Of a stretch of 64,000 nt of DNA, positions 45,944 to 58,461 are shown piece after piece. The notes beneath the pieces are model-generated. The model saw only the letters and a list, made by a program, of their open reading frames with translations. It was not told the origin of the DNA and ran no database searches. The position numbers were made by a program, and so were the translations under genes. Numbering within the stretch: position 1 is the stretch's first letter; each line of letters begins with the position of its first letter. The stretch lies in the NCBI RefSeq assembly GCF_033439725.1, contig NW_026944383.1, positions 868,001 through 932,000 of the forward strand, in the 5' to 3' direction. Source of the stretch: Neurospora tetraspora. Lineage: Eukaryota > Ascomycota > Sordariomycetes > Sordariales > Sordariaceae.

Positions 45944-46819
45944 TCAGCACAAAGCATTAGCAGCCTCCCATTCCTCCCTGATACCAACCTTCACCACAGC
46001 AGCAGCCGGCCTTGACGAAGCTTCCTTTGAGACCATGGATCCCTGCGCACCCCCAGGCAGCAGCTGCTGGCCCAACGACTTGTCCACCTTAGGCGACGCG
46101 GCACCGTCCTCCTCAGGCTTCTTAGGCTTAGGCTGGGGCAACATGGCAGCCAAGTCCTTGCGACGACCCTCGTATAAGGCGCAGAGCTGAACACTATGGT
46201 TGCTCATGATGCGCTGCACATCGGCCAGCTTCTTGGCGATGGCTGTGAGCTTTTGGTCGCGGGCTTCTACTGCTTTCTTGAGTCGAAGGAGACGGCTTGT
46301 GTGCATGGCTGAGCTGCAAGTACCATGATCATGGAGAATTAGAACAACGAGGGCGAGATGTTTTTTTTTCCCCCGAGAATGCGACATTGGAACGGGAACG
46401 AAGTGAACGGTCTAACGGCGGGGCCTGGTTGGTAGGTTCCGGTACTTATCGAGGTAGACTTACTGGAGGTCATGATACTTGGAAACCGACTTCTTCACGC
46501 GGTCTTGGATGGAGGAAAGTGCGCTTTGGTAGGCTGATAGCAGGGCCTTGCGCTTCTTATCTCGCTCTTCTCTTGCCTGGAATTTTGAGAGAAATCAAGA
46601 TTATGGCTAGATGAGTGTTTTCGTTCACCGGAATAATGCTTGAGTTCGCTCTTCGTTCTTGATTGATGACCATACCTTCTTGAGACGTGCTCTAGCAGCG
46701 CTGGCTTCCTGGAGTCGCAGGTTGTATGCTTGGTAGTCGTCATCGGAACCCGAATCGTCAAGTGCGGTGCCAGTCGATTTCCTGAGCCTGGACTTGGCGG
46801 TGCTGGCTGAGGGAGCCAT
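45944..46819 (-). CDS. uncharacterised small coiled-coil protein
   Basis: Exons 46819-46676, 46576-46464 and 46313-45944 give 208 residues with closing phases (144, 113 and 370 nt). It opens MAPSASTAKSRLRKSTG, then an acidic patch DDSGSDDDYQAY. About 110 residues of strongly charged helix follow (AREERDKKRKALLSAYQSALSS through KLADVQRIMSNH), likely a coiled coil. It ends in a Pro/Lys-rich tail. I do not recognise the family. The layout of a basic-acidic head plus one coiled coil is seen in chromosome-axis and kinetochore proteins (for example Cor1/SYCP3-like), but this is only a guess. The start is 441 bp from that of PXR1, on the opposite strand. Confidence 0.75.
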
Positions 46820-47260
46820 GATTGGACCAGGACGTTTTTATTCTTGAATGTAGAAAGAAAGGAGGGCTACTATGTAATCAAATAGCAGACTACAACGGGA
46901 AACTTGAAGTCAAAGTGGTCAGAGAAGTGTCAGATGAACGGGAGTTCGTCCAGAATTCACGACGATTGATGTCCTCGGAAGTCGGCAGGCAAGTGTAATT
47001 CTCCACATTTAGATCCAGAAGGAGCAAGTGACAGGCACCTCCCCTGCAGCGATGGACCACAGTCCCCAGACTGTGTGGAAATTGAGGGCGGTGAAAACTG
47101 GCAGATCGTTGATGGGATCGCAGGCCCCCGCCAAAAAATTGAATGCAGCAGCACAGACAAGGGCGTCCCGAAATTCGAACGTTTAGTTGTACACCAAGCC
47201 CATTGACCTTTGACGACTCAGCACACAAGCTGAGAACCTCGTCAACGACGTCAAGCAATC
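46820..47260. other. divergent promoter region coiled-coil gene/PXR1
   Basis: 441 bp between opposite starts. No repeat or gene seen. Confidence 0.6.
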
Positions 47261-48534
47261 ATGGGTCTCGCCGCTGCCAAGAAGTGAGCGCATATTGGAT
47301 GGCTGTGCTCCCCTTGTTTACAACGTGCTAATCGCGAAACTTCAATAGCAAGCGGAAGCTGGGAACCGACCCCAACAACACGAAATGGTCCCGTAACGAA
47401 ACCACTTTCGGCCAAAAGATCCTTCGCGCCCAAGGCTGGCAGCCCGGCGAGTTTCTGGGCGCCAAAGATGCCGCGCATGCCGTACATCACACGGAAGCCA
47501 GCTCGTCACACATCAAGGTCACGCTCAAGGACGACAATCTCGGTCTCGGCGCGAAACGGAACAATGGCGACGAGTGCACCGGTCTCTTCGATTTCCAACA
47601 TCTTCTTGGGCGACTGAACGGAAAGAGCGAGGATGTCCTGGAAGCTGAGAAGCAGAAGCGCGAAAACCACATGCGCAACCACTACTTGGAACAAAAGATT
47701 GGAACGATCCGCTTTGTCAGAGGCGGCTGGTTGGTTGGTGACGTGGTCAAGGAAAAGGTGACGGAAGAGGACGGCGTACCACAAAGCGATGCTGCCGACG
47801 AACAAGCGAAGACAACTCCTTCCCAAGACACCAACAGCGCCGAGCCCACAGAACACAAATCCAAGAAGAGGAAGGCAGATGCGGACAGCGACGAGGAAGA
47901 GGAGAAGGTGGAAAAGAAGGACAAGAAATCGAAAAAGCGGAAGACCGACACCGAAGCTGAAACAGACAGCGAGTCCTCCAGGTTAAAGAAGAAGGAGAAG
48001 AAGGACAAAAAGGAAAAGAAGGACAAGAAGGACAAGAAAGACAAGAAGGATAAGAAGGACAAGAAGGATAAGAAGGACAAGAAGAAGTCGAAGGACGCGA
48101 AACAGTCTGAAGAGAGCTCTTCAGATGACGTAGAATCGTCTGCTACGGAGACCAAGAAGTCGAAGAAGGACAAGAAGAAGGAGAAGGAGAAAAAAGACAA
48201 GAAGAAGGACAAGAAAGAGAAGAAGCGCAAGGAGAAGGAGTCGTCAGACTCTGCCACAGAAAGTGAAGACAGCAAATCGAAAGATAAGAAGAGGAGGAAA
48301 GACGGTGCTGAAACAGAGGCGAGCACACCAGGTGGAAGCGGTACTTCTACGCCTACTGTTACATCTTCAACCCGGTTCTTGGCCAGGCAAAGGTTCATTG
48401 CGCAGAAAAAGATGGCTTTCACCGACAGCGCAGCTCTCAACCAGGTCAGTACTTCAACTCTGGTGAATCTCCCCGTTCTTTGAGTGTCACCACTAACTTA
48501 TTTATGTCTGCAGATTTTCATGATCAAGTCATAG
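47261..48534 (+). CDS. PXR1: G-patch ribosome biogenesis protein PXR1/PinX1
   Basis: Exons 47261-47283, 47349-48444 and 48514-48534 give 379 residues. The N-terminus MGLAAAKNKRKLGTDPNNTKWSRN and the G-patch (GQKILRAQGWQPGEFLGAK ... KDDNLGLGAKRN) are typical of the Pxr1/PinX1 family. FVRGGWLVGDVV follows in the conserved position. The middle is a long Lys/Asp repeat (KKDKKD-type) interrupted by acidic Ser clusters. The conserved end STRFLARQRFIAQKKMAF lies just before the last intron, and the 21-nt last exon adds IFMIKS. Family members activate the helicase Prp43 in snoRNA and pre-rRNA processing in the nucleolus; PinX1 also binds telomerase. If the last intron is retained, a different short tail (VSTSTLVNLPVL) results. 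Confidence 0.92.
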
Positions 48535-49737
48535 TACATAATTGATGTGGTCGGCTGGGAAGCCTTCTATGTTGCGTACTAGTTTCTTTTGTTCCATACC
48601 TCATGATAAATTTAGCGTTGCTTTTGACCCCAATACCTCATTCACATTATAGCAGCTTGTCTAATGAAAATGAGTTGAAGGTACCATTGTCATGGTTTGA
48701 CCAAATCCGCCAGCTACTTCACCAACAATCCTGAATTATGATTGTTATGTGAACCTTAGGCTGAAAAACCTTGCGAACCATCTGTCACTTCATTACGACG
48801 CCGTTGATCGCACCTCCATTTTCGAAGCAGCTCTGCTGGTCGTGGCATTCAAGTCAAGGCCGACTGCTCGTCAATCCTGGCTGGATGCTTGGACCACCAG
48901 AAGACTGATGGAGTACTTGTTCCTGTTCATATATGTGTGGACGGGGCAGGCCAAGGCCGGCCGATCCTGCCCATGGGCAGCAGACGAAATGATGAACTAG
49001 TCTTACCTGGTATGATACTTGTGTGGTCTCTTTCTACCCCCCATGTCTATTATTTTAGTCTTGAGGATCAGAGTTCTGAAGGACTTACTCATCTTGAATC
49101 AGATATGCCTGATGATCCTATTTTTCCAGAAGTCCACGCGAACCAATGCTCTGTGACTAACGATGCGGGAAATCAACTTATTGTATTCCGTGTTCACATC
49201 GGCTCCATTGCGCCGGTTTATCAATACTCTGGCCCTCGAACTCGGACTGGTCGCGGACAGTGACAAGCACGCTCTGCCGCCTCGTGGCAGGTACTGCGTC
49301 CATTTTCCGTACGGGAGAGGTTTGTTCGGACGACGGAATCCAGCCGCAGAACACCCACGATCGCTTTCCGCTTTCTTTGCGCAAAATATTAATTCTGCCA
49401 TAGAATGTCGACTGCTTCGGTTTTTGCTCACGGATCTTTCAAGGTCACGATTTGCAGTTGGTTGTTGGTTCTAGGGAAATAAACTATTACACGCGCCTTT
49501 GATCACTTTCCGGTTGGCACCCCCCGCCTTCACTCACCCTTCACTCACCCGACCTTCACCCTACTTTCGAAATCGCTACGCCCATCTGGCTACTTCTTTT
49601 CCCGCACTTTCTTTGCTACCCTTAGCACCAACCGCCGGTGGCCACACAACCGCATTTCCCGCGCGGCAGCATCTGGTGGCTACCTCGAACTCAACTCCGA
49701 TCAAAACCCATCGCCGGAACGCAGTTCAACGTCATCG
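48535..49737. other. intergenic region PXR1/BTB gene
   Basis: About 1.2 kb. The left part is PXR1 3' flank and the right part (49500-49737) a C-rich leader of the BTB gene. Short open frames lack support. Confidence 0.55.
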
Positions 49738-51365
49738 ATGATGGAGAAGAAGAGCCTCCCAACGCGGTTTCAGCCGCTGTCGTATGCAAGCGCTCTCCGG
49801 GGGAAGCAAGGCGCACGTATCGAAGTCAAGCCGACTCCGACTCCGACTCCGATCCCGAAGACCGAAGCCCCTCTCAAACCTGCAGTCACATCTGTCCCTT
49901 CGAAATCAACTGTGCAGCAACCCCCACCAGCAGTGCCTAATCTCAAGCAGCCAGAGCAACCAAAGTCCGCTGTGCATACGAATTCCACGACCGCTTCGTC
50001 ACGAGAGGAGTACCCGCAGCTTGCACAGCGTGTGGCTAAACCGAAGCTGGCTCCAGTATCTTATGCCCAAGCTGTGACTGGTAAAAGGACAGCCACGTTG
50101 GTGGTCAAGAAGAAGGAAAAGCAAGGGCCGCACACGGATCCGCAGAAGACAGAGGGGGAGACCACTGTGCATCAAGAGCTAGGGAAAAGTCCTCAGAAGA
50201 GTCCGCAGAAGAGTCCTGAAAAAGGTCCTCAGAAAAGTCCCGAGAAGGTTCCCCAGAAGGGTCCTGAGAAGAATTCTCAGAAGAGTCCCGAGAAGAGTCC
50301 TCAGAAGAGTCAGAAGAAAAGTCCGAAAAAGAAAAAGAAAAAAGGAAATACCAATCCAGAAGCGAACACGGCGGCGTCAGGTTCAGTCATCAAAACACAG
50401 CACATTCCTCACCACCAAAAGGCGTCCAAGCAGAGTCAGGAACCGGAAAAGAAAAGTGCTGCCACTATCGAGCGAGGTTCGACAGCGCCTCAAGGTGGCG
50501 GACTTAGCAAGGAGAACACACGCAGCAAGAATGCATGCACAGCCGCAGCTGCTGGTGAACAAAACCAGGGAAAGAAGTTGAACGCCGAACCGCACCGCGG
50601 ACGAAGCCCAGTTAAAGCATCACCATGCATGCGGAATGCCCCAACCAAGCCGAAGGCCGCAGCTTGGGGTGGCCAAAGTTGGCGCTCTCCTGCTACTATA
50701 AGACCAAGACAACGAAGCACAACTTTTCCTGGTTTCGAAATCTCTTCCCATCCTCTTCACAACCAGTCTCCCACACTCACCGCTCGCTATCAATTTGGCC
50801 AGTCACCCAGACCCTCGACCAGCTGTGCAACACGTTTTGCCAAACACCCTCAATACAACCATCACGAACATAATTTTCATCATCGTTCCAAAGGCTCCGT
50901 ACCAACAATGGGCAATCCTCACGCGTACCATGTTCGTTGCCGCGCTCTCGGCGTTGAGCAATGGACCAAAGCAGCAGCAACTCCCATACGATCCTCCAAC
51001 TTTCTCGGATCAGGAGATTTCGTCATCCACTGCGATGAACCTGGCGAAGAGGGATTGTGGCCGAAAGCCATCAACAAACAGCGGCGGATCGCTGAACATA
51101 TCAAGAAACACGACCGAAAGGAGATCGAGTATGTTGTTCCCATGCGTGGCTGCCTGTTTCTCATCAAAACGTTGGTAACTAACCTCCACTGATAATAGCT
51201 TGTGGACGGAGCCCCGTGATTGGGACGTCCGGATCGAGTGCGGAGGTGAAAAGTTCCTCGTTCATCGCAAAATGCTCGCCCGAGAGCAAAGCAGTTTGAA
51301 AAGCCTGTCTAGAGTATTCCCAGTAAGTACCTATTTTGCACTATCTACCGAATTTTATTATCTCA

Positions 51366-51401
<36 letters not shown>

Positions 51402-52142
51402 TATATTTTGATTTTTTTTTTTTCCTTACGTGAAATGCTAACAAGCTCCTCAGGACGGCTCCAAGACCATATTCTCATGCCCTTACACGACCCCGGAGCG
51501 GATGGCCAATGTATTGGCCTTTATCTATGACAAGAGTAAGTTTCAGTCCCTTCTTCTCCACCATTTTACTTCACCCACAGGTTGCAAGGCCAATGAAACT
51601 AACACAAAACCCACACAGGCACCATGGAAGGAGAACGCTTCGTTCCCTCCGAAGACCACCCCCTCGACGGGGGCATTATCCTAAACAACACCATGGCCTA
51701 TCTCGCCGGCACCGAAACCGACTTCCCAGCCCTGCGCGACGTCGCGTTCTCCAACTTCCAAAAAGCCATCCAAGGCGTCAAGCGCTTCTTCGACGACGCC
51801 AACGGGCTCATCCAAGATTCCGAGAACGAAGCACACGGGACCCTTTCCGAGGAATGGGATTGCCTCGGATCAGTCGTCACCGACGATGAGCTAGCGACTT
51901 TTTATCGTCCATTCCGCATCGCCATGCAGGCCCTTTTCGATTTCTACGTGTACAATCAGGACAAGTTCTTTGTGGATGAGATGCTGCCGCTGCGGGAGGC
52001 GATGTGGGGGCTGATGAATGATGTCTACTGTAGACGTCTTTTGTTGAGTAAGACGTTTAGAAATGATGAGCAGTCGGAGTGGGACGAGAGTGGGCTGTGG
52101 CAGTTTTGCGAGGAGGAGGCGGCGTTTTTTGAGTGGTATTGA
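49738..52142 (+). CDS. BTB/POZ-domain protein with long disordered basic N-terminus
   Basis: Exons 49738-51128, 51199-51322, 51454-51535 and 51619-52142 give 706 residues. Two adjacent ATG codons open the frame (MMEKKSLPTRF). The first ~400 residues are disordered: a PTPTPTP run, two similar Ser-Tyr-Ala motifs (LSYASALRGK and VSYAQAVTGK) and about ten KSPQK/KSPEK-type repeats, then a poly-Lys patch. The BTB fold follows as DWDVRIECGGEKFLVHRKMLAREQ, typical of fungal BTB proteins with DVxIxCGxxxFxVHKxxL. The C-terminal part (AFSNFQKAIQGVKRFFDDA...) resembles the BACK-like helices after fungal BTB domains. Such proteins often act as Cullin-3 adaptors, which is inference here. Intron 2 holds an A18(TA)n tract. 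Confidence 0.85.
51368..51423. repeat. poly-A, (TA)n and poly-T tract in a BTB-gene intron
   Basis: A18, about ten TA units, then a T-rich run make a self-complementary A/T block inside the second intron. It is non-coding and likely length-variable. Confidence 0.9.
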
Positions 52143-52313
52143 AGTGGATTTGTGATCAGGCTGTCTGTGGTTACGAGGAGCATCACCGTTTGCTGAAGAA
52201 AGGAGAAAGTTCACTAGCTCGTCAATTTGCTTTGATTCGGAGGATTTGTTGGTTGGGGAAAAAAGGGGTTGATACATACTTCATTGGAGGAGCAAGCATG
52301 TTTTGTTCTCAAA

Positions 52314-52600
52314 AGTCCAATGGGCCCCGTGTTGCCCTCTTGGACTCGGCGAAGGGATTGAATTATGGGATGGTTGGGACAGAGAAGACCTTTTTTGTAA
52401 AATGGCCCCGTGTTGCCATTGAGTTATGTTTGGAACAGCGAAGATTTTTCAGGTGCGAGTCAAATGGCCCCGTGTTGCCTAGGACTCAGCAAAGGGATCG
52501 AATTAAGGCATGGTTCAGGACAGCCAGGATATCTTGACGCAAGTCAAATGGCTCTGTATTGTCTGGAAATCATTCGGCGAAAGGATTGGAATTGACAACC
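52314..52600. repeat. four imperfect copies of a ~60-84 bp unit
   Basis: The motif CAAATGGCCCCGTGTTGCC recurs near 52318, 52400, 52461 and 52546 with small changes. Copies 1, 3 and 4 are followed by related sequence (GACTCGGCGAAGGGATTGAATTA type). Start-to-start spacing is about 83, 60 and 84 bp. The tract begins 172 bp after the BTB gene stop, so it may be in its 3' UTR. Confidence 0.8.
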
Positions 52601-53388
52601 CGGTTTGCGTCTCGTGACGCCCTACAACACCGACCTCTTCCCTTCTTCCTACATGTGCCGCAGTGAATATGATAACTCGTGTGGTGAACATCTTTGCCAG
52701 TGCTCTTTTCAGCATTTACAACCTTCCCTCAACGCTGAGTACCTCTATGACAGTTAAAACTGTAGGTTTCCCTTTAGTTCCTTCCGAATTAGACGGAAAA
52801 ACTGACCGGGATAACATGACCGGAACAGCAACTCCAAATGCATTCAAGGAAAATGCGACTGATAATCAGCCACTGAGAGCTTCCACATCGATGCTTCCGA
52901 TGGAACACCACCGGCATCCTTACTATTATGGTACTCATGGCATTTACGGTAAGTTCTCTGCTGCAATGATTGGGACTGTCCTCCCTCAGAGGCGCCCTTT
53001 GCACTTGCGGTATCGTATCACCGGCCATAACGGATGCAGATGATATCACGGCTTTTAAACTCGAGACTTGTCTCTATCATGAGAATGCTCCATGTGCCAA
53101 AAACCAATGGTGATGTGATTAACTTGCTATCATCAATAGAGTGGCTTTATTCCCTTCTTTTCTTCTGAATGAGTAGAAGCTCGATGGTACTGGAGAGTAT
53201 CTTGACACTGACACTAGGCGAGGCCTATCCAGCCAGTCTCACGCTTCGCTCTTATGGCTCTTGTGCTTCGTAGCGCTATATTCTCAATGGACACAAAGCA
53301 CCTTAGGTATGTATGGAACTTCGCCCATGTGGGTAGGTCGAATCTGGTGTCAGGTTCTAGTTTCCAAGATGAAGCATACAATTCAATA

Positions 53389-53661
53389 CTGGTTTGTTTG
53401 TTAGTTTGGTTCTTCAACCATGTGTTGAACAGGGGAGTTTTGGAGCTCTCATTCGCCTTTGAAGAGAGGAACTGTCCTCCGTTTGAAGCATTATAGGACA
53501 ATGACCAGGGTTTAAGACGCCACAGAAGCCTTTTATGTCTCTCTCCGACGCCTTCAAAACTAGACGATATCGGTCTACAGTAGTTAACCGATAGAAAGCC
53601 GACGCTTTCCTATATTCAGTAAAGCGTTGGCTTTTCTGTACCAAACTAACAAACAAACCAG
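53389..53661. repeat. 21-bp perfect inverted repeats enclosing a hairpin
   Basis: Arms 53389-53409 (CTGGTTTGTTTGTTAGTTTGG) and 53641-53661 are exact reverse complements. Just inside the right arm lies a second inverted repeat, 53595-53608 against 53621-53634, a 14-bp stem with one G-T pair and a 12-nt loop. No clear target-site duplication is visible. Confidence 0.75.
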
Positions 53662-56600
53662 GGCTGGATTGTAGGTATCTATCTCTTTTTCGTTCCTCCT
53701 GCTGCTCATAACGAGGCTTCATTTTCCCAGCTTTCGTTCGAGTTTACAGAGAAAGAAGCATCTGACTGACTTGAGATTTCGTTCATTCCCTGCTTTGTTG
53801 TTCCTGATTCCGCAACATCAGAGAGTGAAGAAAATCTTAAACTCAAATTGCAAGAAGTAGCCTCATGACCACTATCATCATAAATATAATTCTTTTTTAC
53901 TACTCGAACTAGGATAGTGTTACCAAATCACGAAATAAAACCCATTTTCCTACTACTGAGGGACTGTGGCGCACCATAGAATCTCAAAGGCACAAATAGT
54001 GAGTATGTTCACAAACGCCCATCAGACAAAATATCATCAAATCAGCGTGCTTCCAACAAGGTGTTGCTAAAGCAAGAGCGCAACTCCATTGGTCTTTCGG
54101 TCTCTATGTCACCCGGAGAGTAACTCCGCAAGAAGAAGAAGACCCTCCCATAACTTGACCCCTCCCCTTTCCCACAGACCCGTTAGAAACGGACAAACCG
54201 GCTAGAGAACAGAAGGAACAATGCCCCAATCATGGCACAAACAGCGCTGTGTACCTATCTATGTATCTATATACCCTGATGCAGCATCGCCATCTCACGG
54301 TGTGCACCAGACGGTCCCGGATGTAGGTCGTGGTTGTGCCTGATTGACTACCGGTAGATATCTATTTGGGTTGCCACCTAGTGTGCTATTGAGTTTGGAT
54401 TTCGAACTGGATCTGGGTACGGGTTGGATCAATGACTGGAGAGCATGTAGCGTATGCGGAAGAAATGACCTGTTCTGGGAAAAAGAACCCGCGGGTATTG
54501 AAGAGTAAAGGGAGAGATGTTTTGAAGAATGCTGGGAGAATGTATTAACAGGTAGAAATTTCAGGTTTCCTGTTTTTCATTTTCCTATCTTTTCATTGTC
54601 TTTCTACCATTTTGTTCTCAGTCCAGTGTGTCTCATCTTGGGATTCTCTGCTCTTTGATAAACGTTATTCAAGCTCATCCGAGAGAGTGTATCTCAGCCG
54701 GTTACTCTTAAGTCATGTCACTTGACGGGCTTCATCGCTGGAAAGCTGACAATGGTTTGTGGTATGTCTTAACTCTCATGTCCCAAAGGATTGTCTTTCC
54801 AAACCTTTCTCTCGATGTAGTTATTTGTATGTAGAGAATGCATGACTTTTTTTTTTCATGAAGCACAAAGGGACCATTACCCCAAGCGGTCATCGTTACT
54901 AATGATGTCTCAGGAGTTCCGGCATCCGAACAGCCACTCCTCTTATCTGATCTTGTCTCCGGACAATCTTGCTACTTGTACGGTGAGACAAATCACGTCA
55001 ACTTCCACGGTCCAAATTTGGGGTTTGTTTAACATACATAGTTCAGGTCATCCTAGCCTGTAAATGAGGGTGTATTTGCCAGGCTTCATGCCTCTTGTGC
55101 AGGAGCTATTAAGGAGTGTGCTCTCTCTCACTCACTCTTTCACTTTTTGTCCATTTTTCTGGTGGAAATTCGGAAATTGCATAAACAAACTCACTTGAAC
55201 GGAATAAACATCGGCCCATCCGAGGCCCAAGCAGGCGAGAAAGGTTGGTTTCTCGAACGAGACAAGCGGGAAGTCGGAGAGACTACTACGCCAGCAGCGG
55301 TCAATCTGCTCACAGTCATGCATCTACCCGGGCCGGATTGAGACTTTAAGAGGCAACGTTGGGTAACCACCGCAGATATTAATTGTGCTGAGGGTAGTGC
55401 TGGTGTAACAATGCTTGTGAAGAGGCGAACGAATCTGAGAAACAATGAAAAGCTAGGGGTCGAATGAAGGAAAATGTCGAGGAATACGGAACCATGTTCA
55501 GAAAGACAGCTTGTCGCAAATCGAGTCAAGGTATGTAAGAGCTTTCTCCTATTTTGTCAACGTGCCAGGGGTTGACTCGGCGCCACTTTCTGACAGGCTT
55601 CTACGCTGTCACTTGTTGATCTAGGTCTTTCACGTTGAGCTTATTTTGCATATGGCTCGTCTGTCTCAACCATGGTATGTGAATCCAACATGCGCAATTC
55701 TGTCTCATTGCCGCTGGAGATATTGAGATGAACCATAATAACACATTGAGGAATTCTGCCCGAGGGCATTATGATGGATAATCATCGCCACATTAAACTC
55801 GCAATCTGTGTGCCAGAGAGAACATGGGTAGCCTAGGGTTCCTCAACTCCATCATCGGGGTTACACCAACCGGAATCCGTAACTTGAGGAGAGATTGAAT
55901 GGCAAGAATGGGTGTCAAAGTCAGAAATTGAGCGGACGCCGGTCTAGGTAATGGTGTGCTGCATGCAATCAAGGTTATGTTGCCACAACGAACCAGTGAG
56001 GGTGGAACACGGCTTGTGATGGTTGTTGGATCTGTCTTTCATTGCAGATGTGGTGGGTGGATGTACACAAGGGGGGGAGGTTTACCGGGCCTCTCGGACC
56101 TCTCGAGGCTCACCGGCTAGATTGGTAGGCGAGGTCGGCCAGATCTCTTAGATCCCTTTGACGCCCTTGGCCTCCCGTTTGAGGAGCCAATTGGCTAGTT
56201 AGAAAGGAGGTGTCATGCAGGATATCTAGTACCGGCGTACAGTGTTGGTGGGTGGTCTTTATGGAAACCTCTGTCAAGATGAAGGGACAATTCTTTGACA
56301 CTCCCAGACGCATCTTGGCGGCATGGAATTGGCCAGTATACTGCGTAGAGGTCCCTTCCGTGTAAACGCTGGTACAACAAGAAGGATGAAGCCTGCCCAC
56401 ATATCAAGCCGGTCCACTTGGCGGACTACCTTTGGCAGAATGTTGGGGGATCCCGTCAGTGTAAGATTCCAGACCGGATTGAGAAGCTAAAGTGGAAGCA
56501 GTCGAAGGAGGTTGCAAAGACCACACCATCATGAGAATGAAGAAGCAGCCACCATGGCGGAGCAGATCTCCGTCAGAAGATGGGCCTCAAGTGTCCATGT

Positions 56601-58461
56601 TGATAGACCTCTGGCAACTTCCATTGAACGGAATCGACAAATGGAAACCGCATATGGATAGGAACACAGCTTGGACCAAGGTATGCAGAGACTGTGCTGA
56701 CACGTGCATCTGCATCTTTAGGGAAGCTTATCTACAAGGATAAACGACCGCATGGGTGCATGGAAAGAGCACCAGCGCGGTCCCTCAAGCTGATATCCGA
56801 TGATGGCGGATGAACCGTCCATTGAGAGCAGAAGGAGGAAAAGTGGAAGCGTGAAAGCCAAGTGATTATATGAAACGCCCAACTTGGACATGCCTTCCAT
56901 GCCAGTCCGTACTTGCCTCGCAGAACATTCCAGGTTAACATGTCTGACAAGCAGGAAGTTGTTTGGCAGGAGGCGAAATTTCAAGACAGGAAGCCACGGT
57001 CCGTGGTCACGATAATCCATTCCAACAGAAGGAGCAGCTCAAGAAGCAGTTCAACTTGGTGTGGTTCAGTGCAGAGAGCAGTGACGGCAATCCCAGCCAC
57101 TCACATTCGCGCTTTCTTACCCCGCAAACGTCCTGACATGGGGGGTAGCCATAGCTGGGGGCCGTGACGTCGAACCACTTGGCTCGCTTTAGCGCAAGTT
57201 TAATTGTTAGCGTCGGACGCTGCTAGGTAGCTTCCCCGGCGAGTCCCCGCAGTCTCCAATAACCCGCTAGCACAAACAAGGAAAGGACCCTCAGACGAAG
57301 AAGAGACATGCAACTTTGATTGGATAACGAAATAAATGGCTTCTCCACTTTGGCAGTGTGGAAGCCAATCCATCGCGGCCATCCTTTGGAGTCTCGCGTG
57401 CTTCTGCCTTCTGTCACTCCAACGGTGAACTCTAACAGATCATGGTTCAGACAGAAGAACTGATCGGCAGCTTTGCACTATCATTTTGCTATTGACACCG
57501 GTTACTAATACGGTTAGAGCTCAGAGTGGTAGCCCGATAAGCGCCGATTGGCTGTCAGACGCACAATCATCTCCATATTAGGTTAGCCTATGTGTCAATA
57601 GCTCACTGCCATGCTGAGCTCAATGATACGGAACCTTCCCGGCTGTTATACCTAGGGTGTGATGCGCCCCTTGAGGGTACATACCCTCTACCTGACGAGC
57701 AGCTTGACGAGTAGGGGTTCTTGGGGACTTTGTCTCCCCTCTTTGATAGACCAAGGAAAGTGTACATTATCCCCTCTTGCCTCCGGTTTCCCTCGTCGCA
57801 CCTCATCCCCAATTCCTCGTTCATCATCTTTTTCTCTGAAGCTCCAAGTACCGACACCCCTCAGAGCCACTCGCAACAAAGAGAAGCACGAAGGTGTAAC
57901 TTGAAGCGGACATTTGCCCACCATTCTGTCCTCTGCTTAGCGGGAAACAAAGGAGTTAGGAAGATAAAACTACTTGGTCCCGGATAGCTCACTCTAGTCA
58001 ACCGAGACGGGAGATATTGCGAGTGTCGATCGTTTTTGCTGTTTGGCCATCAGTTAATTCCATTGCACGGGATTAGCGGTTTGACTCAGATAGAGTGCGC
58101 AATCGGGAGCAATCCGATAGCATCACATCATTCCTGCCGTCTATAAACCTCCCCTCGCACACCTCAGTCGTCATTCGGCCCCGCCCGACTTGACGTTTAC
58201 CCCCTAACGGCTGCGTTTCACCTCTACAACACCGACTGCATCGGGTTACACGCAACTCGAACCACTGCCACCTGCAAACATACGAGCTCGTCTTTCACGA
58301 AAACAACTACCACACCACCCTCCACTCACCTTTGAAACCGTTACCGTTTCTACACGACTTATTCCAATAAGACCATCAACACAGTCCGGAGCAGGCCAGA
58401 CCCTTCCCAGAACCTATATATCCCCCTTTCACCTTGCCACCACCTGTCCGCCTCTTTCACC

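Larger units (their letters stand above)
52143..58461. other. 6.3 kb region without a supported gene
   Basis: No open frame here has a recognisable motif and no exon chain could be built. The longest stretches (52663-53043, 55191-55529) look non-coding. Base composition is not unusually A/T-rich, so it does not resemble RIP-mutated repeat remains. It contains a set of imperfect repeats at 52314-52600 and an inverted-repeat structure at 53389-53661. The right end (about 57.6-58.46 kb) is pyrimidine-rich and is probably the promoter and long leader of the Ser-rich gene, with TATATAT-like sequence near 58417. A long non-coding transcript is possible. Confidence 0.5.

Noticed and set aside
47682-48440. 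252-codon minus-strand Ser/Phe/Leu-rich frame
   Set aside because: It is the reverse complement of the Lys/Asp repeats of PXR1.
52663-53043. 126-codon + strand frame in the gene-poor region
   Set aside because: No motif, no codon bias like its neighbours, and no convincing introns or continuation.
52143-58461. RIP-mutated transposon or virus-like remains
   Set aside because: There is no A/T-rich skew, no long terminal repeats, and no reverse-transcriptase- or transposase-like stretch.
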